Below are positions 1-11,106 of a DNA stretch of 64,000 nucleotides, in pieces; the stretch's first letter is position 1, and each line of letters starts with the position of its first letter. A program made the position numbers and the translations under genes. Source of the DNA: Colwellia sp. Arc7-635 (GTDB lineage: Bacteria > Pseudomonadota > Gammaproteobacteria > Enterobacterales > Alteromonadaceae); assembly GCF_003971255.1 (NCBI RefSeq), contig NZ_CP034660.1, positions 2,604,001 through 2,668,000 on the forward strand, read 5' to 3'. The notes under the pieces were generated by a model. It was given only the letters and a program-made list of their open reading frames with translations. It did not search any database and had not been told where the DNA came from.

Positions 1-859
1 TGATATTATTCGCGCCTGTGGTGAGGCCAATGTTTTACCCTCTTCAACGAATCCAACACGGCCATATACGATTAATACCATCGACGAACACTTAGATATG
101 TTAATGGTTTGTCATCATTTAGACCCATCAATTCCTGAGGATATTGCTTTCGCTGATTCTCGTATTCGCAAAGAAAGTATTGCAGCTGAAGACATAATGC
201 ATGACTTAGGTGCTATCAGTATGATCGCTTCTGATTCTCAGGCCATGGGGCGTGTGGGTGAAATGATCACCCGTACGTGGCAAACAGCGCATAAAATGAA
301 ACAACAACGAGGACCACTAGCGCCCGATACAGAGCGAAGTGACAATTTCAGGCTAAAACGCTACATCGCGAAATATACTATTAATCCTGCGATTAGCCAT
401 GGTATTAGTCATGAAGTTGGTTCAATTGAAGTTGGTAAACTAGCTGACTTAGTCCTGTGGAAACCCGCTTTTTTTGGAATAAAACCAGCGCTGATTTTAA
501 AATCAGGTTTTATTGCTGCAGCACCGATGGGCGATGCAAATGCCTCTATTCCAACCCCGCAACCTGTTTACTATCGTCCAATGTTTGGAGCATATGGCAG
601 TGCATCAGCTAAAACGTCAATGACTTTTATGTCACAAGCATCTATTGACGCTAAAGTGCCCGAAAAAATTGGCATGACACGCATGATAGGTGTTTGCAAA
701 AACACGCGAAATATAGGTAAAAAAGACATGGTTCATAACAGTTGGCAACCCAAAATTGAAGTGGATGCTCAAACTTATGAAGTAAGAGCTAATGGTGAAT
801 TGTTAACCTGCGAGCCTGCAACTTCTCTTCCGCTTTCACAACTTTACTGCTTATTTTAG
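1..859 (+). CDS. ureC: Urease subunit alpha (UreC), 3' part only
   Basis: Catalytic subunit of the nickel urease, which hydrolyses urea to ammonia and carbon dioxide in the cytoplasm. The gene enters from the left edge, open from base 2, so only the last 285 residues of a protein usually near 570 are present. Visible landmarks are MVCHHLD (the mobile active-site flap with its catalytic histidine), SRIR, and [11 protein letters not shown] with the aspartate that ligates the second nickel. The carbamylated lysine and metal-binding histidines lie in the missing half. It ends eight bases before ureE and lies in the usual ureC-E-F-G order. Identity is certain from the motifs. Confidence 0.97.
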   Translation, partial: DIIRACGEANVLPSSTNPTRPYTINTIDEHLDMLMVCHHLDPSIPEDIAFADSRIRKESIAAEDIMHDLGAISMIASDSQAMGRVGEMITRTWQTAHKMKQQRGPLAPDTERSDNFRLKRYIAKYTINPAISHGISHEVGSIEVGKLADLVLWKPAFFGIKPALILKSGFIAAAPMGDANASIPTPQPVYYRPMFGAYGSASAKTSMTFMSQASIDAKVPEKIGMTRMIGVCKNTRNIGKKDMVHNSWQPKIEVDAQTYEVRANGELLTCEPATSLPLSQLYCLF

Positions 860-867
860 GAGCTCAC

Positions 868-1359
868 ATGCTACAAGCCTATCAACGTTTTTCTCATACT
901 CATAGTGAAATAGCAGACACCATTACCCTAGATCACGACACTCGTAAAAAAGCCCGCATTAAAGCTAAAACGGATGGAGGCATAGACATTGGTATTTTTA
1001 TGGAACGTGGTCACCCTTTATTAGCCGGTGAAGTATTAAAAACAGAGTGTGGCTTATTCATCGAAATAAAAGGACAAGCAGAGCCAGTGACAACCGCTAT
1101 CGCCAGTGACTGGTTAGTGTTTTCTAAAGTTTGTTATCACTTAGGTAACCGCCACACTTCTCTGCAAATAGGTGATTTGTGGCTGCGTTTTAAACCTGAT
1201 CATGTTTTAGCAGAACTCGCTGAAAAATATGGTCTAACCATTGATAACACACCGGATATATTTGAACCTGAAAATGGCGCTTATGGTGTTGCATCACATG
1301 GTCATTCTCATGACGATAAAGCCCATATTGATACTAACGATCATAGTCATGCACACTAA
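868..1359 (+). CDS. ureE: Urease accessory protein UreE (nickel metallochaperone)
   Basis: Delivers Ni2+ to the UreDFG-apourease complex. The 163-residue protein has the N-terminal UreE fold and the GNRH motif at residues 93-96; His96 corresponds in position to the conserved dimer-interface nickel ligand. The C-terminus is a histidine-rich tail with seven histidines in the last 20 residues, typical of nickel-storing UreE variants. The start follows an AGGAGC ribosome site just after ureC. The last 11 bases overlap the preferred ureF start, so translation of the two is probably coupled. Confidence 0.96.
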   Translation: MLQAYQRFSHTHSEIADTITLDHDTRKKARIKAKTDGGIDIGIFMERGHPLLAGEVLKTECGLFIEIKGQAEPVTTAIASDWLVFSKVCYHLGNRHTSLQIGDLWLRFKPDHVLAELAEKYGLTIDNTPDIFEPENGAYGVASHGHSHDDKAHIDTNDHSHAH

Positions 1360-2116
1360 ATCAATAACGGCAATTGCAACGGCTTCGGTAACAACGACAA
1401 CAACTAAGTTGATTGCCCCTGCTTTTAAGCCACAGGCAGATGCCATAAAACTGAATAGGCTTTTACAGCTATGCAGTGCCAATTTACCTGTTGGAGGCTT
1501 TGCATTTTCTCAAGGCCTAGAGTACGCCGTTGAAATGAATTGGCTAACGTGCTCAAAAACTACTGCGAGTTGGATAAATATTAATTTAGAAGAGTCGATA
1601 GCACACACCGATTTGGCCGTACTAAAACGTTTATATAGCGCGCTGTCTCGCCATGATATGACGGCATTTCAATACTGGAATAACCACTTAATTGCTTGTA
1701 GAGAAAGCCATGAATTATTATTAGCCGATGTCGCCATGGGTAAAGCGCTCATTCGCCTTATTAAACAGTTGGATAAGTTAGATACTAGTGAATATCAAAT
1801 CATTATCGCGCTTAAAGACATTAGTTTTGTTAGTGCCTTTACCCTGTGTGCCTATTTGTTCAAGTTAGATTTAACCTCGGCCCAAAGCGGCTACTGTTGG
1901 ACCTACATCGACAACCAAGTGGCTGCTGCAACAAAGTTAGTGCCGCTTGGGCAAACACAAGCGCAGAACTTGCTATTTGAGCTCACTGAAAATATCCAGT
2001 TTATTATCGAAAAATCAAACCAGGTTGATGACGAAAATATCGGCGCGAGCTTACCGCATTTAGCGATGGCAAGTGCTTGGCACGAAACACAATACTCACG
2101 ACTATTTCGTTCTTAA
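1349..2116 (+). CDS. ureF: Urease accessory protein UreF
   Basis: Part of the UreDFG chaperone complex that loads nickel into urease, gating UreG GTP hydrolysis. The recognisable family domain begins with the [17 protein letters not shown] region and ends with the typical [11 protein letters not shown] terminus. The open frame extends up to base 1241 inside ureE, but I place the start at the ATG at 1349, which overlaps the ureE stop and gives 255 residues. No good Shine-Dalgarno site precedes it, consistent with coupling to ureE. About 35 Thr/Ala-rich residues precede the conserved domain, so a later start cannot be excluded. Confidence 0.9.
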   Translation: MHTKSITAIATASVTTTTTKLIAPAFKPQADAIKLNRLLQLCSANLPVGGFAFSQGLEYAVEMNWLTCSKTTASWININLEESIAHTDLAVLKRLYSALSRHDMTAFQYWNNHLIACRESHELLLADVAMGKALIRLIKQLDKLDTSEYQIIIALKDISFVSAFTLCAYLFKLDLTSAQSGYCWTYIDNQVAAATKLVPLGQTQAQNLLFELTENIQFIIEKSNQVDDENIGASLPHLAMASAWHETQYSRLFRS

Positions 2117-2260
2117 ACCGCGAATACTTATTTACAAAGGCGAGCAAATAGATACAGGGACAAATACAGATAACCTAGCGGCGAAGCCAGCAGATGTATT
2201 ACGTACTTTGATAACGACTTTAAGCATCATATTTAAAAACAGATTTAAGAGAGAAATAAA

Positions 2261-2872
2261 ATGAAAAAACAAGTATTACGCATTGGCGTTGGCGGCCCTG
2301 TAGGGTCAGGTAAAACAGCCTTGTTACGTGAATTATGTTTAGCCCTGCGCGATAAATATAATATGGCAGTAGTTACCAACGACATTTACACCCGAGAAGA
2401 CGCCCAATTCTTAACTAAACATGGTGCACTTGCCGCCGATCGAATTATGGGGGTTGAAACTGGCGGCTGTCCTCATACGGCTATTCGTGAAGACGCCTCG
2501 ATGAATTTAGCCGCAATAGATGAGTTGCAAGCATTACATAGCGATTTAGATTTTGTTTTAATTGAAAGTGGTGGTGATAACCTCAGTGCAACCTTTAGCC
2601 CCGAATTGTCGGATTTAACCCTTTACGTGATTGATGTTTCAGCCGGCGATAAAATCCCTCGCAAAGGTGGTCCTGGTATCACAAAATCAGATTTACTCAT
2701 TATTAACAAAATAGATGTTGCTGATTTAGTGGGTGCATCCCTTAAAGTGATGGCTCGCGATACTAAAAAAATGCGAGGCGATAAAAGCTTTATTTTTTCC
2801 AATATGAAAACACAACAAGGCTTAGCTGAAATAATTGAATTTATCGAACAAGAAGGTATGTTGAAAATATAA
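2261..2872 (+). CDS. ureG: Urease accessory GTPase UreG
   Basis: SIMIBI-class GTPase that supplies energy and nickel for urease maturation. The P-loop [12 protein letters not shown] lies near residues 11-22. [15 protein letters not shown] carries the conserved Cys-Pro-His nickel site, and NKID is the guanine-specificity motif. Length (203 aa) is normal. A 144-bp gap separates it from ureF, longer than the other spacings in this operon and without a convincing gene. It is the last recognisable ure gene on this side. Confidence 0.97.
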   Translation: MKKQVLRIGVGGPVGSGKTALLRELCLALRDKYNMAVVTNDIYTREDAQFLTKHGALAADRIMGVETGGCPHTAIREDASMNLAAIDELQALHSDLDFVLIESGGDNLSATFSPELSDLTLYVIDVSAGDKIPRKGGPGITKSDLLIINKIDVADLVGASLKVMARDTKKMRGDKSFIFSNMKTQQGLAEIIEFIEQEGMLKI

Positions 2873-3022
2873 ATTATTCAGTACGTTAGCAGCTTCATAG
2901 TCGATTTTATAGTCGGTTACATAATCGATTGTAAAGCGGCTTAATATTATAAACTGAACTCAGTCAAAATAAATAAAATAACGAAACGCATAATTCACAT
3001 AAAACAAAACAAAGGATATAAC

Positions 3023-3223
3023 ATGAAACTTTTAACCATGCTCATTAGCGTTATTAGCCTATTTACCACACAAGCTTTCGCACATACCGACCATGCCTTA
3101 GGTGAAGGCTCTGGCCATGCCATTTATCATGCTGTTTTTTGGACCGTATTTGCCATCGTTATATACAAAGCTTATAGCTGGTTTAAAAACAAAAATATTA
3201 AAAAAAATTATCCTGAAGATTAA
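3023..3223 (+). CDS. Small exported/membrane peptide with histidines, downstream of ureG
   Basis: A 66-residue protein I do not recognise. Residues 1-20 look like a signal peptide ending in QAFA. The predicted mature part begins HTDH and has further histidines (GSGHAIYH), then one hydrophobic segment (about residues 39-55) and a short Lys/Asn-rich tail. An AAAGGA ribosome site precedes the ATG by a suitable distance. It is 150 bp after ureG on the same strand. The histidines and position suggest a periplasmic metal (nickel) link to urease, but that is inference. Confidence 0.6.
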   Translation: MKLLTMLISVISLFTTQAFAHTDHALGEGSGHAIYHAVFWTVFAIVIYKAYSWFKNKNIKKNYPED

Positions 3224-3529
3224 CTCATCATAAGAGCAATGAGTACGTGCTGGTTAGTTATTCTTTTCAACTAATATAAACAATTAACACTGAGCACTGA
3301 ATATTAATATAGATAATGCTAATAACGAGCCCTTGGTTAACTATTAGCATTTACACCTGTTATTTACCTTGGTGGAACATGCAGATAATAAGCTCATTAC
3401 CGCCCCAATAACATTAGCCTTTCCTCTTCTAATAATGGCAAGACTTTTTCTTCTGAACTTTAGGGTGATTGCTTTTAAAACAGATCCTACCTACACTAAA
3501 TTCATTGAATTAATGAGGGATTATTAATT
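3224..3529. other. Intergenic region with a 10-bp inverted repeat
   Basis: No gene is visible. The region contains a perfect inverted repeat, AATGCTAATA at 3315-3324 and TATTAGCATT at 3342-3351, with a 17-base loop and no T-run. It could be a weak hairpin after the upstream gene or a protein site. Confidence 0.4.
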
Positions 3530-4297
3530 ATGAAAATTATTTACGGCATTTATTTACTTGTCTTAGCGGCGGTAGTTCAAGCGGATGATGAGAGCGACTG
3601 TCTTGATTTTCATGTGATAAATAATGCCCCTTTAGGATTTATAAATACTAACAACGAAAGTGTTGGTGTTCATTGGGAGTATTTAACCGCTCTGGAAAAA
3701 GAGACCGGTTTTTGTATCAATAAAACCCTACTACCCTATGCTCGAGTTTGGCAGAGTATGGAACAAGGAGATCATGATGGCGGTATCATGTTTAAGTCAG
3801 AGTCGCGTTCAAACTTTGTTAATTATGCAGGATTCGTTCGCACTGTTAATGTCGTAGTGATCCCTGTTAATAGTCTAAAAATTGAAAATTATAATGATTT
3901 ATATAGCTTAACTATCGGTAAAACAAGAGGCACTCATTTAAGTCAAAAGTTTGATGCAGATGCCAATATTAATATTGTCGAACTCAATAATTACGCAATG
4001 GCCGCTCAAATGATAAAATTTGGCCGTATAAATGCCATAGCAGGTAGTGCATTAGTCTTGAGCTATCAATTAGCAAAGTACGATGCGCTTGAAAGCGTTA
4101 GTCATATCAACAAATTAATTTTAGGTAAGAAAGAACAGTGGCTACAATTGTCAAAAAATTCAAAACATCTAGATAAAATTCCGGTCTTAAATAAAGCGAT
4201 AAATAAATTAAGACGTAATGGTACATTTGATGTGATCATGAACAAATATTATGGCACTCAGTGGCAAGCAATAAACCGCGAAGACATCCCCGAATAA
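3530..4297 (+). CDS. Periplasmic solute-binding protein, SBP_bac_3-like
   Basis: A 255-residue protein with an N-terminal signal peptide (cleavage near VVQA, residue 18). Its fold resembles the type-3 extracellular solute-binding family seen in polar amino-acid ABC transporters and orphan sensors. Family-like features are an N-terminal ligand domain with the PYARVWQSME segment, a hinge region, the TIGKTRGTH segment typical of the second lobe start, and a C-terminal MNKYYGTQW. No permease or ATPase gene is adjacent, so it is an orphan binding protein. The ligand is unknown. The start has a GAGGG ribosome site about ten bases upstream. Confidence 0.75.
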   Translation: MKIIYGIYLLVLAAVVQADDESDCLDFHVINNAPLGFINTNNESVGVHWEYLTALEKETGFCINKTLLPYARVWQSMEQGDHDGGIMFKSESRSNFVNYAGFVRTVNVVVIPVNSLKIENYNDLYSLTIGKTRGTHLSQKFDADANINIVELNNYAMAAQMIKFGRINAIAGSALVLSYQLAKYDALESVSHINKLILGKKEQWLQLSKNSKHLDKIPVLNKAINKLRRNGTFDVIMNKYYGTQWQAINREDIPE

Positions 4298-4316
4298 TAT
4301 GTTCAATGTCGAATAA

Positions 4317-4524
4317 TACCAAATGTAATAAGTTATTGATCAATTTTAAGCTTGGATAAATTGTTCAAGAACAAGGCGCTTGCTTGATTCTTACATGGAT
4401 GTAAGTCATTAGCGCAATGCAGGAGCATATTGCCGAGTAATAGCGGGCGTGTGTGATTGAAAGCAACGCAGTTATTGACGATTTAAACCGCCTTAAAAAG
4501 ATCGATTGCTTATTTCAATTGGTA
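4317..4524. repeat. 208-bp interspersed repeat, copy 1 (MITE-like)
   Basis: Matches the block at 56509-56716 over its full 208 bp with no gaps and 7 mismatches (about 97% identity). The ends form an imperfect terminal inverted repeat of about 25 bp (TACCAAATG... against the complement of ...CAATTGGTA). The middle contains a hairpin with core CTTACAT-GG-ATGTAAG flanked by GCGCT/AGCGC. It has no coding capacity and lies between the solute-binding gene and serS. Consistent with a non-autonomous mobile element or a structured intergenic repeat family. Confidence 0.85.
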
Positions 4525-4591
4525 AAACAAGCCTGTTAAGTTTATTCCCACTCAAAGCTTCATAGATTGGGTATAATTAGTTTGGGTGAAA

Positions 4592-4621
4592 AAAAATCCA
4601 ATACCTAGGTATTGGATTTTT
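4592..4621 (-). terminator. Intrinsic terminator after serS
   Basis: A perfect 30-base palindrome (arms AAAAATCCAATACCT / AGGTATTGGATTTTT) directly after the serS stop on the minus strand. It has T-runs on both sides, so it may act in both directions. Confidence 0.8.
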
Positions 4622-4648
4622 CATTAACAACAAGCAACATAGCGATAA

Positions 4649-5935
<1,287 letters not shown>

Positions 5936-5955
5936 TCACGTGTTTTCTTTGTTAT

Positions 5956-6357
5956 TTACTTGTTAAAAATAGATACGATAAACATACCTAAAGCCGCTGC
6001 AAAAATGCATAAACTGACGTTTAGTAAAATGTTTATTGTTGCTTTTATTACGTCACCTTGTTGTATTAATAACAAAGTGTCTAATGAGAACGTTGAAAAG
6101 GTGGTAAATGCGCCTAAAAAGCCAATACCAATGAGCGTTCGATAAACCCCCACTTCAATTACACCTTGTTCAATTAACCCATAAAGTGCTCCCATGATAA
6201 GGGATCCGGAAATATTAACCGCCAGCGTCGCAAAAGGGAATCCTTTTCCGAGCCAATTCAAAATTAATTGCGAAATATAAAATCTTGAGCTGGCACCAGC
6301 AGCACCACCAATGGCAACAAATAGATATAAAGTGAAGTTACTCAAGGTATTAGTCAT
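5956..6357 (-). CDS. crcB: Fluoride ion exporter CrcB/Fluc
   Basis: Small membrane protein forming a dual-topology dimeric fluoride channel. About 133 residues with four hydrophobic segments. The family signatures are [12 protein letters not shown] near the N-terminus, NISGSLIMG (conserved Asn), and [13 protein letters not shown] (the phenylalanine box and central sodium site). I choose the ATG at 6357, which overlaps the rarA stop, over an upstream GTG at 6372. No fluoride riboswitch is seen, as expected for an internal operon gene. Confidence 0.93.
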   Translation of the reverse strand: MTNTLSNFTLYLFVAIGGAAGASSRFYISQLILNWLGKGFPFATLAVNISGSLIMGALYGLIEQGVIEVGVYRTLIGIGFLGAFTTFSTFSLDTLLLIQQGDVIKATINILLNVSLCIFAAALGMFIVSIFNK

Positions 6358-7705
6358 ATCGTCGCTGGTCACTTTGTTGATCTAATTGGTTTAAATAGTT
6401 TAACTTATCGCGCAGTTGTTTTTCGAGTCCGCGATCAGTGGGTTGATAAAGTGTCGTTTGCGCTATTTCTTCAGGAAAGTAGTTTTCACCCGCAGCAAAA
6501 CCGCCGACTTCATCATGTGCATAACGATATTCACTACCATGGCCTAGCTCTTTAGTGATAGCACTTGTGGCATTTTTTAAATGTAATGGTACGTCTAGAT
6601 CGCTTGTTGCTGCTGCTAATGCTTTTGCTTGATTAAAAGCACTATAAACAGCATTACTTTTTGGCGCTAATGCCATATAAACAGCAGCTTGTGCTATGGC
6701 TCTCTCACCTTCACTTGGGCCAACACGTTGAAAAGTATCCCAAGCGTTGATGGCCAATTGCATTGCCCGAGGATCTGCATTGCCAATATCTTCACTAGCA
6801 ATAGCTAACAATCTTCTAGCAACATACAACGCGTCACCGCCGCCTTGTAAAATTCGGGCGTACCAGTATAAAGCCGCATCTGGGTCTGAGCCGCGTACTG
6901 ATTTATGAAAGGCACTGATTAAATCATAAAAGGCATCACCGCCTTTGTCATAAAGGGCAATTTTATTGCCTGCTACTTGAATTAATTGCGCTTTAGTCAA
7001 GACTTGCTGATTATTTTCAACGGGCGTAATTTCCAAACAGTTTTCAAATAGGTTTAACAACCTGCGTGCATCGCCATTCGCTAAAGCAATCAGTTGTTTT
7101 TTTGCTTCATCATCAATAACAATATCTAACTGTGCAGTTTTAGTTTGGTAACTAATAGCACGAGCTAAAACATTACTGAGGTTGCTTTTACTGAGTTTTT
7201 TTAAGGTATATACACGTGCACGCGACAATATCGCTTGATTCAGTTCAAATGCCGGGTTTTCAGTGGTTGCACCAATAAAGATAATCGTACCGTCTTCAAT
7301 GTGCGGTAAAAATGCATCTTGCTGACTCTTGTTAAAGCGATGTACTTCATCAACAAAAAGTACGGTTCTTCGTTGTTGATGAATGGCCCGATCTTTCGCA
7401 TTTTCAATGGCTTGGCGTATGTCTTTAATGCCTGATGTTACGGCAGAAACACGTTCAATATCAGCATTGGCATGATTGGCAATAATTTCCGCAATGGTCG
7501 TTTTACCGGTTCCTGGTGGGCCCCAAAATATGATGGAATGCACTTTACCCTGCTCAATAGCTAACGGTAGTGGCATGCCTTTGGCCAGAATATGTTCTTG
7601 GCCCTCATATTCGGCCAGTGACTTAGGTCTTAGCTTTGCGGCCAACGGTTTAAAACTGTCGTCTTGTGCAAAGCCTAAATCGAGTGAGCCGTTAACGTTG
7701 GTCAT
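6350..7705 (-). CDS. rarA: Replication-associated recombination protein A (RarA/MgsA)
   Basis: AAA+ ATPase of the clamp-loader class that acts at stalled replication forks. The 451-residue protein has Walker [10 protein letters not shown], Walker [16 protein letters not shown], and sensor 1 [11 protein letters not shown]. The C-terminal tetramerisation region includes [16 protein letters not shown]. Its start overlaps the end of lolA by 14 bp and its end overlaps crcB, indicating tight translational coupling. The lolA-rarA-serS order is conserved in gammaproteobacteria. Confidence 0.97.
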   Translation of the reverse strand: MTNVNGSLDLGFAQDDSFKPLAAKLRPKSLAEYEGQEHILAKGMPLPLAIEQGKVHSIIFWGPPGTGKTTIAEIIANHANADIERVSAVTSGIKDIRQAIENAKDRAIHQQRRTVLFVDEVHRFNKSQQDAFLPHIEDGTIIFIGATTENPAFELNQAILSRARVYTLKKLSKSNLSNVLARAISYQTKTAQLDIVIDDEAKKQLIALANGDARRLLNLFENCLEITPVENNQQVLTKAQLIQVAGNKIALYDKGGDAFYDLISAFHKSVRGSDPDAALYWYARILQGGGDALYVARRLLAIASEDIGNADPRAMQLAINAWDTFQRVGPSEGERAIAQAAVYMALAPKSNAVYSAFNQAKALAAATSDLDVPLHLKNATSAITKELGHGSEYRYAHDEVGGFAAGENYFPEEIAQTTLYQPTDRGLEKQLRDKLNYLNQLDQQSDQRRYD

Positions 7706-8471
7706 CTAAATAAACACCTTCGGGAACAGAAAACTCAAATAAACTCGCATCGGGTATTTGATTTTTATGCGTCAACGTAATAACACTTAACTGACCCGTA
7801 GCATCTAAAATATTAAATGATGAAAGCTCAATTTTATCATCATGTTGAGAAAAGTTAAGTGCTAAGCTTTTTACCCGTGAGTTTTCATTGATGGCACTGA
7901 TCAAATAACGATTATCGCTTAATTTACTTACCGAGTAATCTTGCCAAAGTTTGGCGTCATTACTGGTGATCAATAAAATAGGGGTGTTTGCTATCGCGCT
8001 TTCTAAACTGTAAACACTGACTTGTTCAACAAAGGGATCGTAAAACCACAAATTACTACCGTCTGACACAATTAACGACTCATCGGGTAATACCGTTTGC
8101 CAATTCACTAGATTAGGTTTGCTGACAGAAAGTAAGCCGCTACCCTGCTGTAATTCGGTGCCTGCTTCATCAAATATTTGCTGATTAAACTCAGCACTGA
8201 AAAATTCCACTTTTGCTAATATCGCCATTAACTCAAGTTTACTTTTATCAACTGAACTATCACTGTTAATGATATTTTTATCGATACTAACAGTACCCAT
8301 AGTATTATCAGCAGCGGTTAGCTCGGTCAATGCCGATGTTTTGAGTTCTGCAACTACAGCATGATTAGCCGTTGCAGCTACGCTGCTTGTTGATAATGCG
8401 AGATTTAAGAACGCTGCTATAGCAACGCTACTTTTTATTAATTTCATTTTGCTTTGCATCTGAGATTGCAT
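7692..8471 (-). CDS. lolA: Outer-membrane lipoprotein carrier protein LolA, with extended N-terminus
   Basis: Periplasmic chaperone that carries lipoproteins from LolCDE to LolB. The LolA core is visible from about residue 80 ([43 protein letters not shown]). At 259 residues it is some 50 longer than usual. The signal peptide (about residues 9-33) is followed by roughly 45 Ser/Thr/Asn-rich residues before the core. AAGGA at the end of ftsK supports the ATG at 8471, although an internal ATG eight codons later also fits. It starts 1-2 bp after ftsK. Confidence 0.92.
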   Translation of the reverse strand: MQSQMQSKMKLIKSSVAIAAFLNLALSTSSVAATANHAVVAELKTSALTELTAADNTMGTVSIDKNIINSDSSVDKSKLELMAILAKVEFFSAEFNQQIFDEAGTELQQGSGLLSVSKPNLVNWQTVLPDESLIVSDGSNLWFYDPFVEQVSVYSLESAIANTPILLITSNDAKLWQDYSVSKLSDNRYLISAINENSRVKSLALNFSQHDDKIELSSFNILDATGQLSVITLTHKNQIPDASLFEFSVPEGVYLDDQR

Positions 8472-8472
8472 A

Positions 8473-11010
8473 TTAATGTTCCTTAACTGGCGGTGGTGCT
8501 AGCACTTCTCGTGCACCATTATTGCCTGGCCTACTTACGACTCCGTTTGACTCCATTTGTTCAACAATACGGGCCGAACGGTTGTAACCAATTCTAAATT
8601 TACGTTGAATACTGGAAATAGACACTCGGCGTGATTCAGTGATAAAAGCAAGTGCTTCATCATAGAGTGTGTCTATTTCTTCTTCGCTATCAGCGTCTGA
8701 TTGTTCACCTGGGAGTAAAATATCTTGTTCGGAATCACCCGATAAAATGTCTTCAATATAATTAGGCTCAGCTCTAGATTTCCAATCATTAACAACGGCA
8801 TGTACTTCATGGTCATCAACAAAAGCGCCATGCACACGAATAGGCACAGCTTCACCTGGCGGTAAATAAAACATGTCACCCATGCCCAAGAGCTGATCTG
8901 CACCTTGTTGATCTAATATAATACGAGATTCAATACGAGACTGCACTCTTAACGCCATACGCGTTGGAATGTTCGCTTTAATTAAACCGGTAATAACATC
9001 TGCTGACGGTCGTTGTGTCGCTAAGATCAAGTGAATACCTGCAGCACGCGCTTTTTGCGCAATTCGGGCAATTAATTCTTCGACCTTTTTACCTACAATC
9101 ATCATCATGTCGGCAAATTCATCGACGATAATAACAATAGAAGGCAATTTATCTAACGTTGGCGGTGTTTGCGTAAAGGCATCACTGGGTTGCCATAGAG
9201 GGTCTATCATCGGCTCACCCGCCGCAATCGCCTTAGCAACTTTATCGTTGTAGCCTTTGAGATTTCTCACCCCAAGCTTCGACATGAGTTGATAGCGTCG
9301 TTCCATTTCGCCGACACACCAACGTAGCGCATTAGCCGCTTCTTTCATGTCGGTTACCACTTCAGAAAGTAAATGAGGAATACCGTCATAAACTGATAAT
9401 TCAACTTGTTTAGGATCAATCATAATCATACGAACATCTTCTGGTGAAGACTTATATAAGATACTGACAATCATAGTATTAACCGCAACAGACTTACCTG
9501 AGCCGGTGGTACCCGCGACTAATAAATGCGGCATTTTGGCTAAATCAGCAATGATAGGTTCACCTGAAATATCGCTACCGATAGCCATCGCTAAATTAGA
9601 TTTCGAATTAGCAAATTTATCGGAAGAAATAACGTCAGAGAAAAACACCGTTTCACGATGTTTATTTGGTAACTCAATACCAATAACTGATTTACCTTCG
9701 ATGACTTCGACTACACGTACGCTTTTTGCCGATAGTGAACGGGCTAAATCTTTTGATAAATTAGTAATTTTACTGGCTTTAACTCCTGGTGCTAAGTTCA
9801 ACTCAAAACGAGTAATAACAGGTCCTGGGAACACCCCGACTACATCAGCTTTAATGCCAAACTCCATCAATTTTGCTTCAACTAAGCGAGAAACTCGGTC
9901 GAGTTGCTCTTGATCAATTGGGTTTTCAACTTTGTCAGTGCGATCCAATAAATCTAGTGAAGGCATATCACTATAATTAGGCTCAGCAGGTTTATCATTT
10001 TCTAATTGTTGATAAATTTTATCGTGTAGCGTTGTCGGTTCATCAACAACAATTTTTTCAACCGGTTCAAATGCAGCCGCTATTTCATCATCACTAACAT
10101 GCTCTTGTACATTCATTGCTAACGGCTCGCCCATCAAATCATTGATATCAAGATAAGGTTCCCGCTCGTCATTAGTGTAAGCACTATCGTCAGCACTTTT
10201 AGCAAACATACCTTCGTGCTCAGCTTCACTTAAGCTTTCTAGCGCTTGCTTGACTTCATCGGACTCTTTTTCAAAAGCAATAAAGTGCTCAGTGTCGTTA
10301 TCAGGAGTTTCATTAGCTAAATGTAAACTTTCTACTGTACTCTCGGTTTTAACCACCGGCTTAGCTTTAGCCGTGTTTACCGAAGTTGTACCTAAATGAT
10401 GCTTAATAAAGGCAGGTAAGGTTAATGCGTATTCAATCCCCTTAATTGCATATTCACCGACTCTGTCGATAGCATTAAGTAATGAAAATCCGGTTAATAG
10501 CACAAAGCCTGAACCGCAAAAGGTAACAAATAACAACGTGCTACCAACAAAAGAAAAATAAGGTAGTAATGAATTACTTAGCACGTCACCTAAAATACCA
10601 CCCGCGGAAAAATAAAATACATCATCAAAATTCATACTGGCAATCGAGGTAACGCCAATATAGAGCAAAATAAAGCCAATGAACTTTAAGCCAAGCGTTA
10701 AATAATCTAAACGAATGAGTTGATGATATTTTTGAAATAATAACCAACCCGTTACAGCTATAACAAACGGCAGACTATAAGCGACTAAACCGAATAAATT
10801 AAGTAAAAGATCAGACATGTAGGCACCAACGGCCCCACCTAAATTGCGTACGGGACTTTGGTAACCGGTTTGTGACCAGCCAGGGTCAGCGGGATCAAAA
10901 CTAAATAGCGCTAACATGATGAACATGGCAAACACGCAAAACACTAATAGTCCTGCTTCGAGAAGGCGTTGAACGCCATTTAACTTGGGAGACGTTGAAG
11001 ACAAATGCAC
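8473..11010 (-). CDS. ftsK: DNA translocase FtsK
   Basis: Septum-anchored motor that pumps chromosome ends apart and activates XerCD recombination at dif. The 845-residue protein has four hydrophobic segments in the first about 170 residues, then an acidic linker (about 200-360). The RecA-like motor follows, with Walker A AGTTGSGKSVAVN and Walker B IVIIVDEFADMM. The C-terminal gamma winged helix (residues about 770-835, RKFRIGYNRSARIVEQME) reads KOPS sequences. The linker is short compared with E. coli FtsK. No LexA box is seen upstream, unlike E. coli. Confidence 0.97.
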   Translation of the reverse strand: MHLSSTSPKLNGVQRLLEAGLLVFCVFAMFIMLALFSFDPADPGWSQTGYQSPVRNLGGAVGAYMSDLLLNLFGLVAYSLPFVIAVTGWLLFQKYHQLIRLDYLTLGLKFIGFILLYIGVTSIASMNFDDVFYFSAGGILGDVLSNSLLPYFSFVGSTLLFVTFCGSGFVLLTGFSLLNAIDRVGEYAIKGIEYALTLPAFIKHHLGTTSVNTAKAKPVVKTESTVESLHLANETPDNDTEHFIAFEKESDEVKQALESLSEAEHEGMFAKSADDSAYTNDEREPYLDINDLMGEPLAMNVQEHVSDDEIAAAFEPVEKIVVDEPTTLHDKIYQQLENDKPAEPNYSDMPSLDLLDRTDKVENPIDQEQLDRVSRLVEAKLMEFGIKADVVGVFPGPVITRFELNLAPGVKASKITNLSKDLARSLSAKSVRVVEVIEGKSVIGIELPNKHRETVFFSDVISSDKFANSKSNLAMAIGSDISGEPIIADLAKMPHLLVAGTTGSGKSVAVNTMIVSILYKSSPEDVRMIMIDPKQVELSVYDGIPHLLSEVVTDMKEAANALRWCVGEMERRYQLMSKLGVRNLKGYNDKVAKAIAAGEPMIDPLWQPSDAFTQTPPTLDKLPSIVIIVDEFADMMMIVGKKVEELIARIAQKARAAGIHLILATQRPSADVITGLIKANIPTRMALRVQSRIESRIILDQQGADQLLGMGDMFYLPPGEAVPIRVHGAFVDDHEVHAVVNDWKSRAEPNYIEDILSGDSEQDILLPGEQSDADSEEEIDTLYDEALAFITESRRVSISSIQRKFRIGYNRSARIVEQMESNGVVSRPGNNGAREVLAPPPVKEH

Positions 11011-11106
11011 ACTCTTGAGAAAATTTTCATAATAAGACTGCTAAAATACCAAACATTAGCGATGAATAAAACGTAATACCCGACATTAGCTCAGAAATAT
11101 GCTGTT

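Noticed and set aside
2073-2264. 63-codon frame between ureF and ureG
   Set aside because: Overlaps the ureF end, has no ribosome site and no recognisable domain; it is likely a non-coding spacer.
10991-11106. LexA box upstream of ftsK as in E. coli
   Set aside because: A CTGTTTTAG occurs, but no ACAG partner lies at the correct distance.
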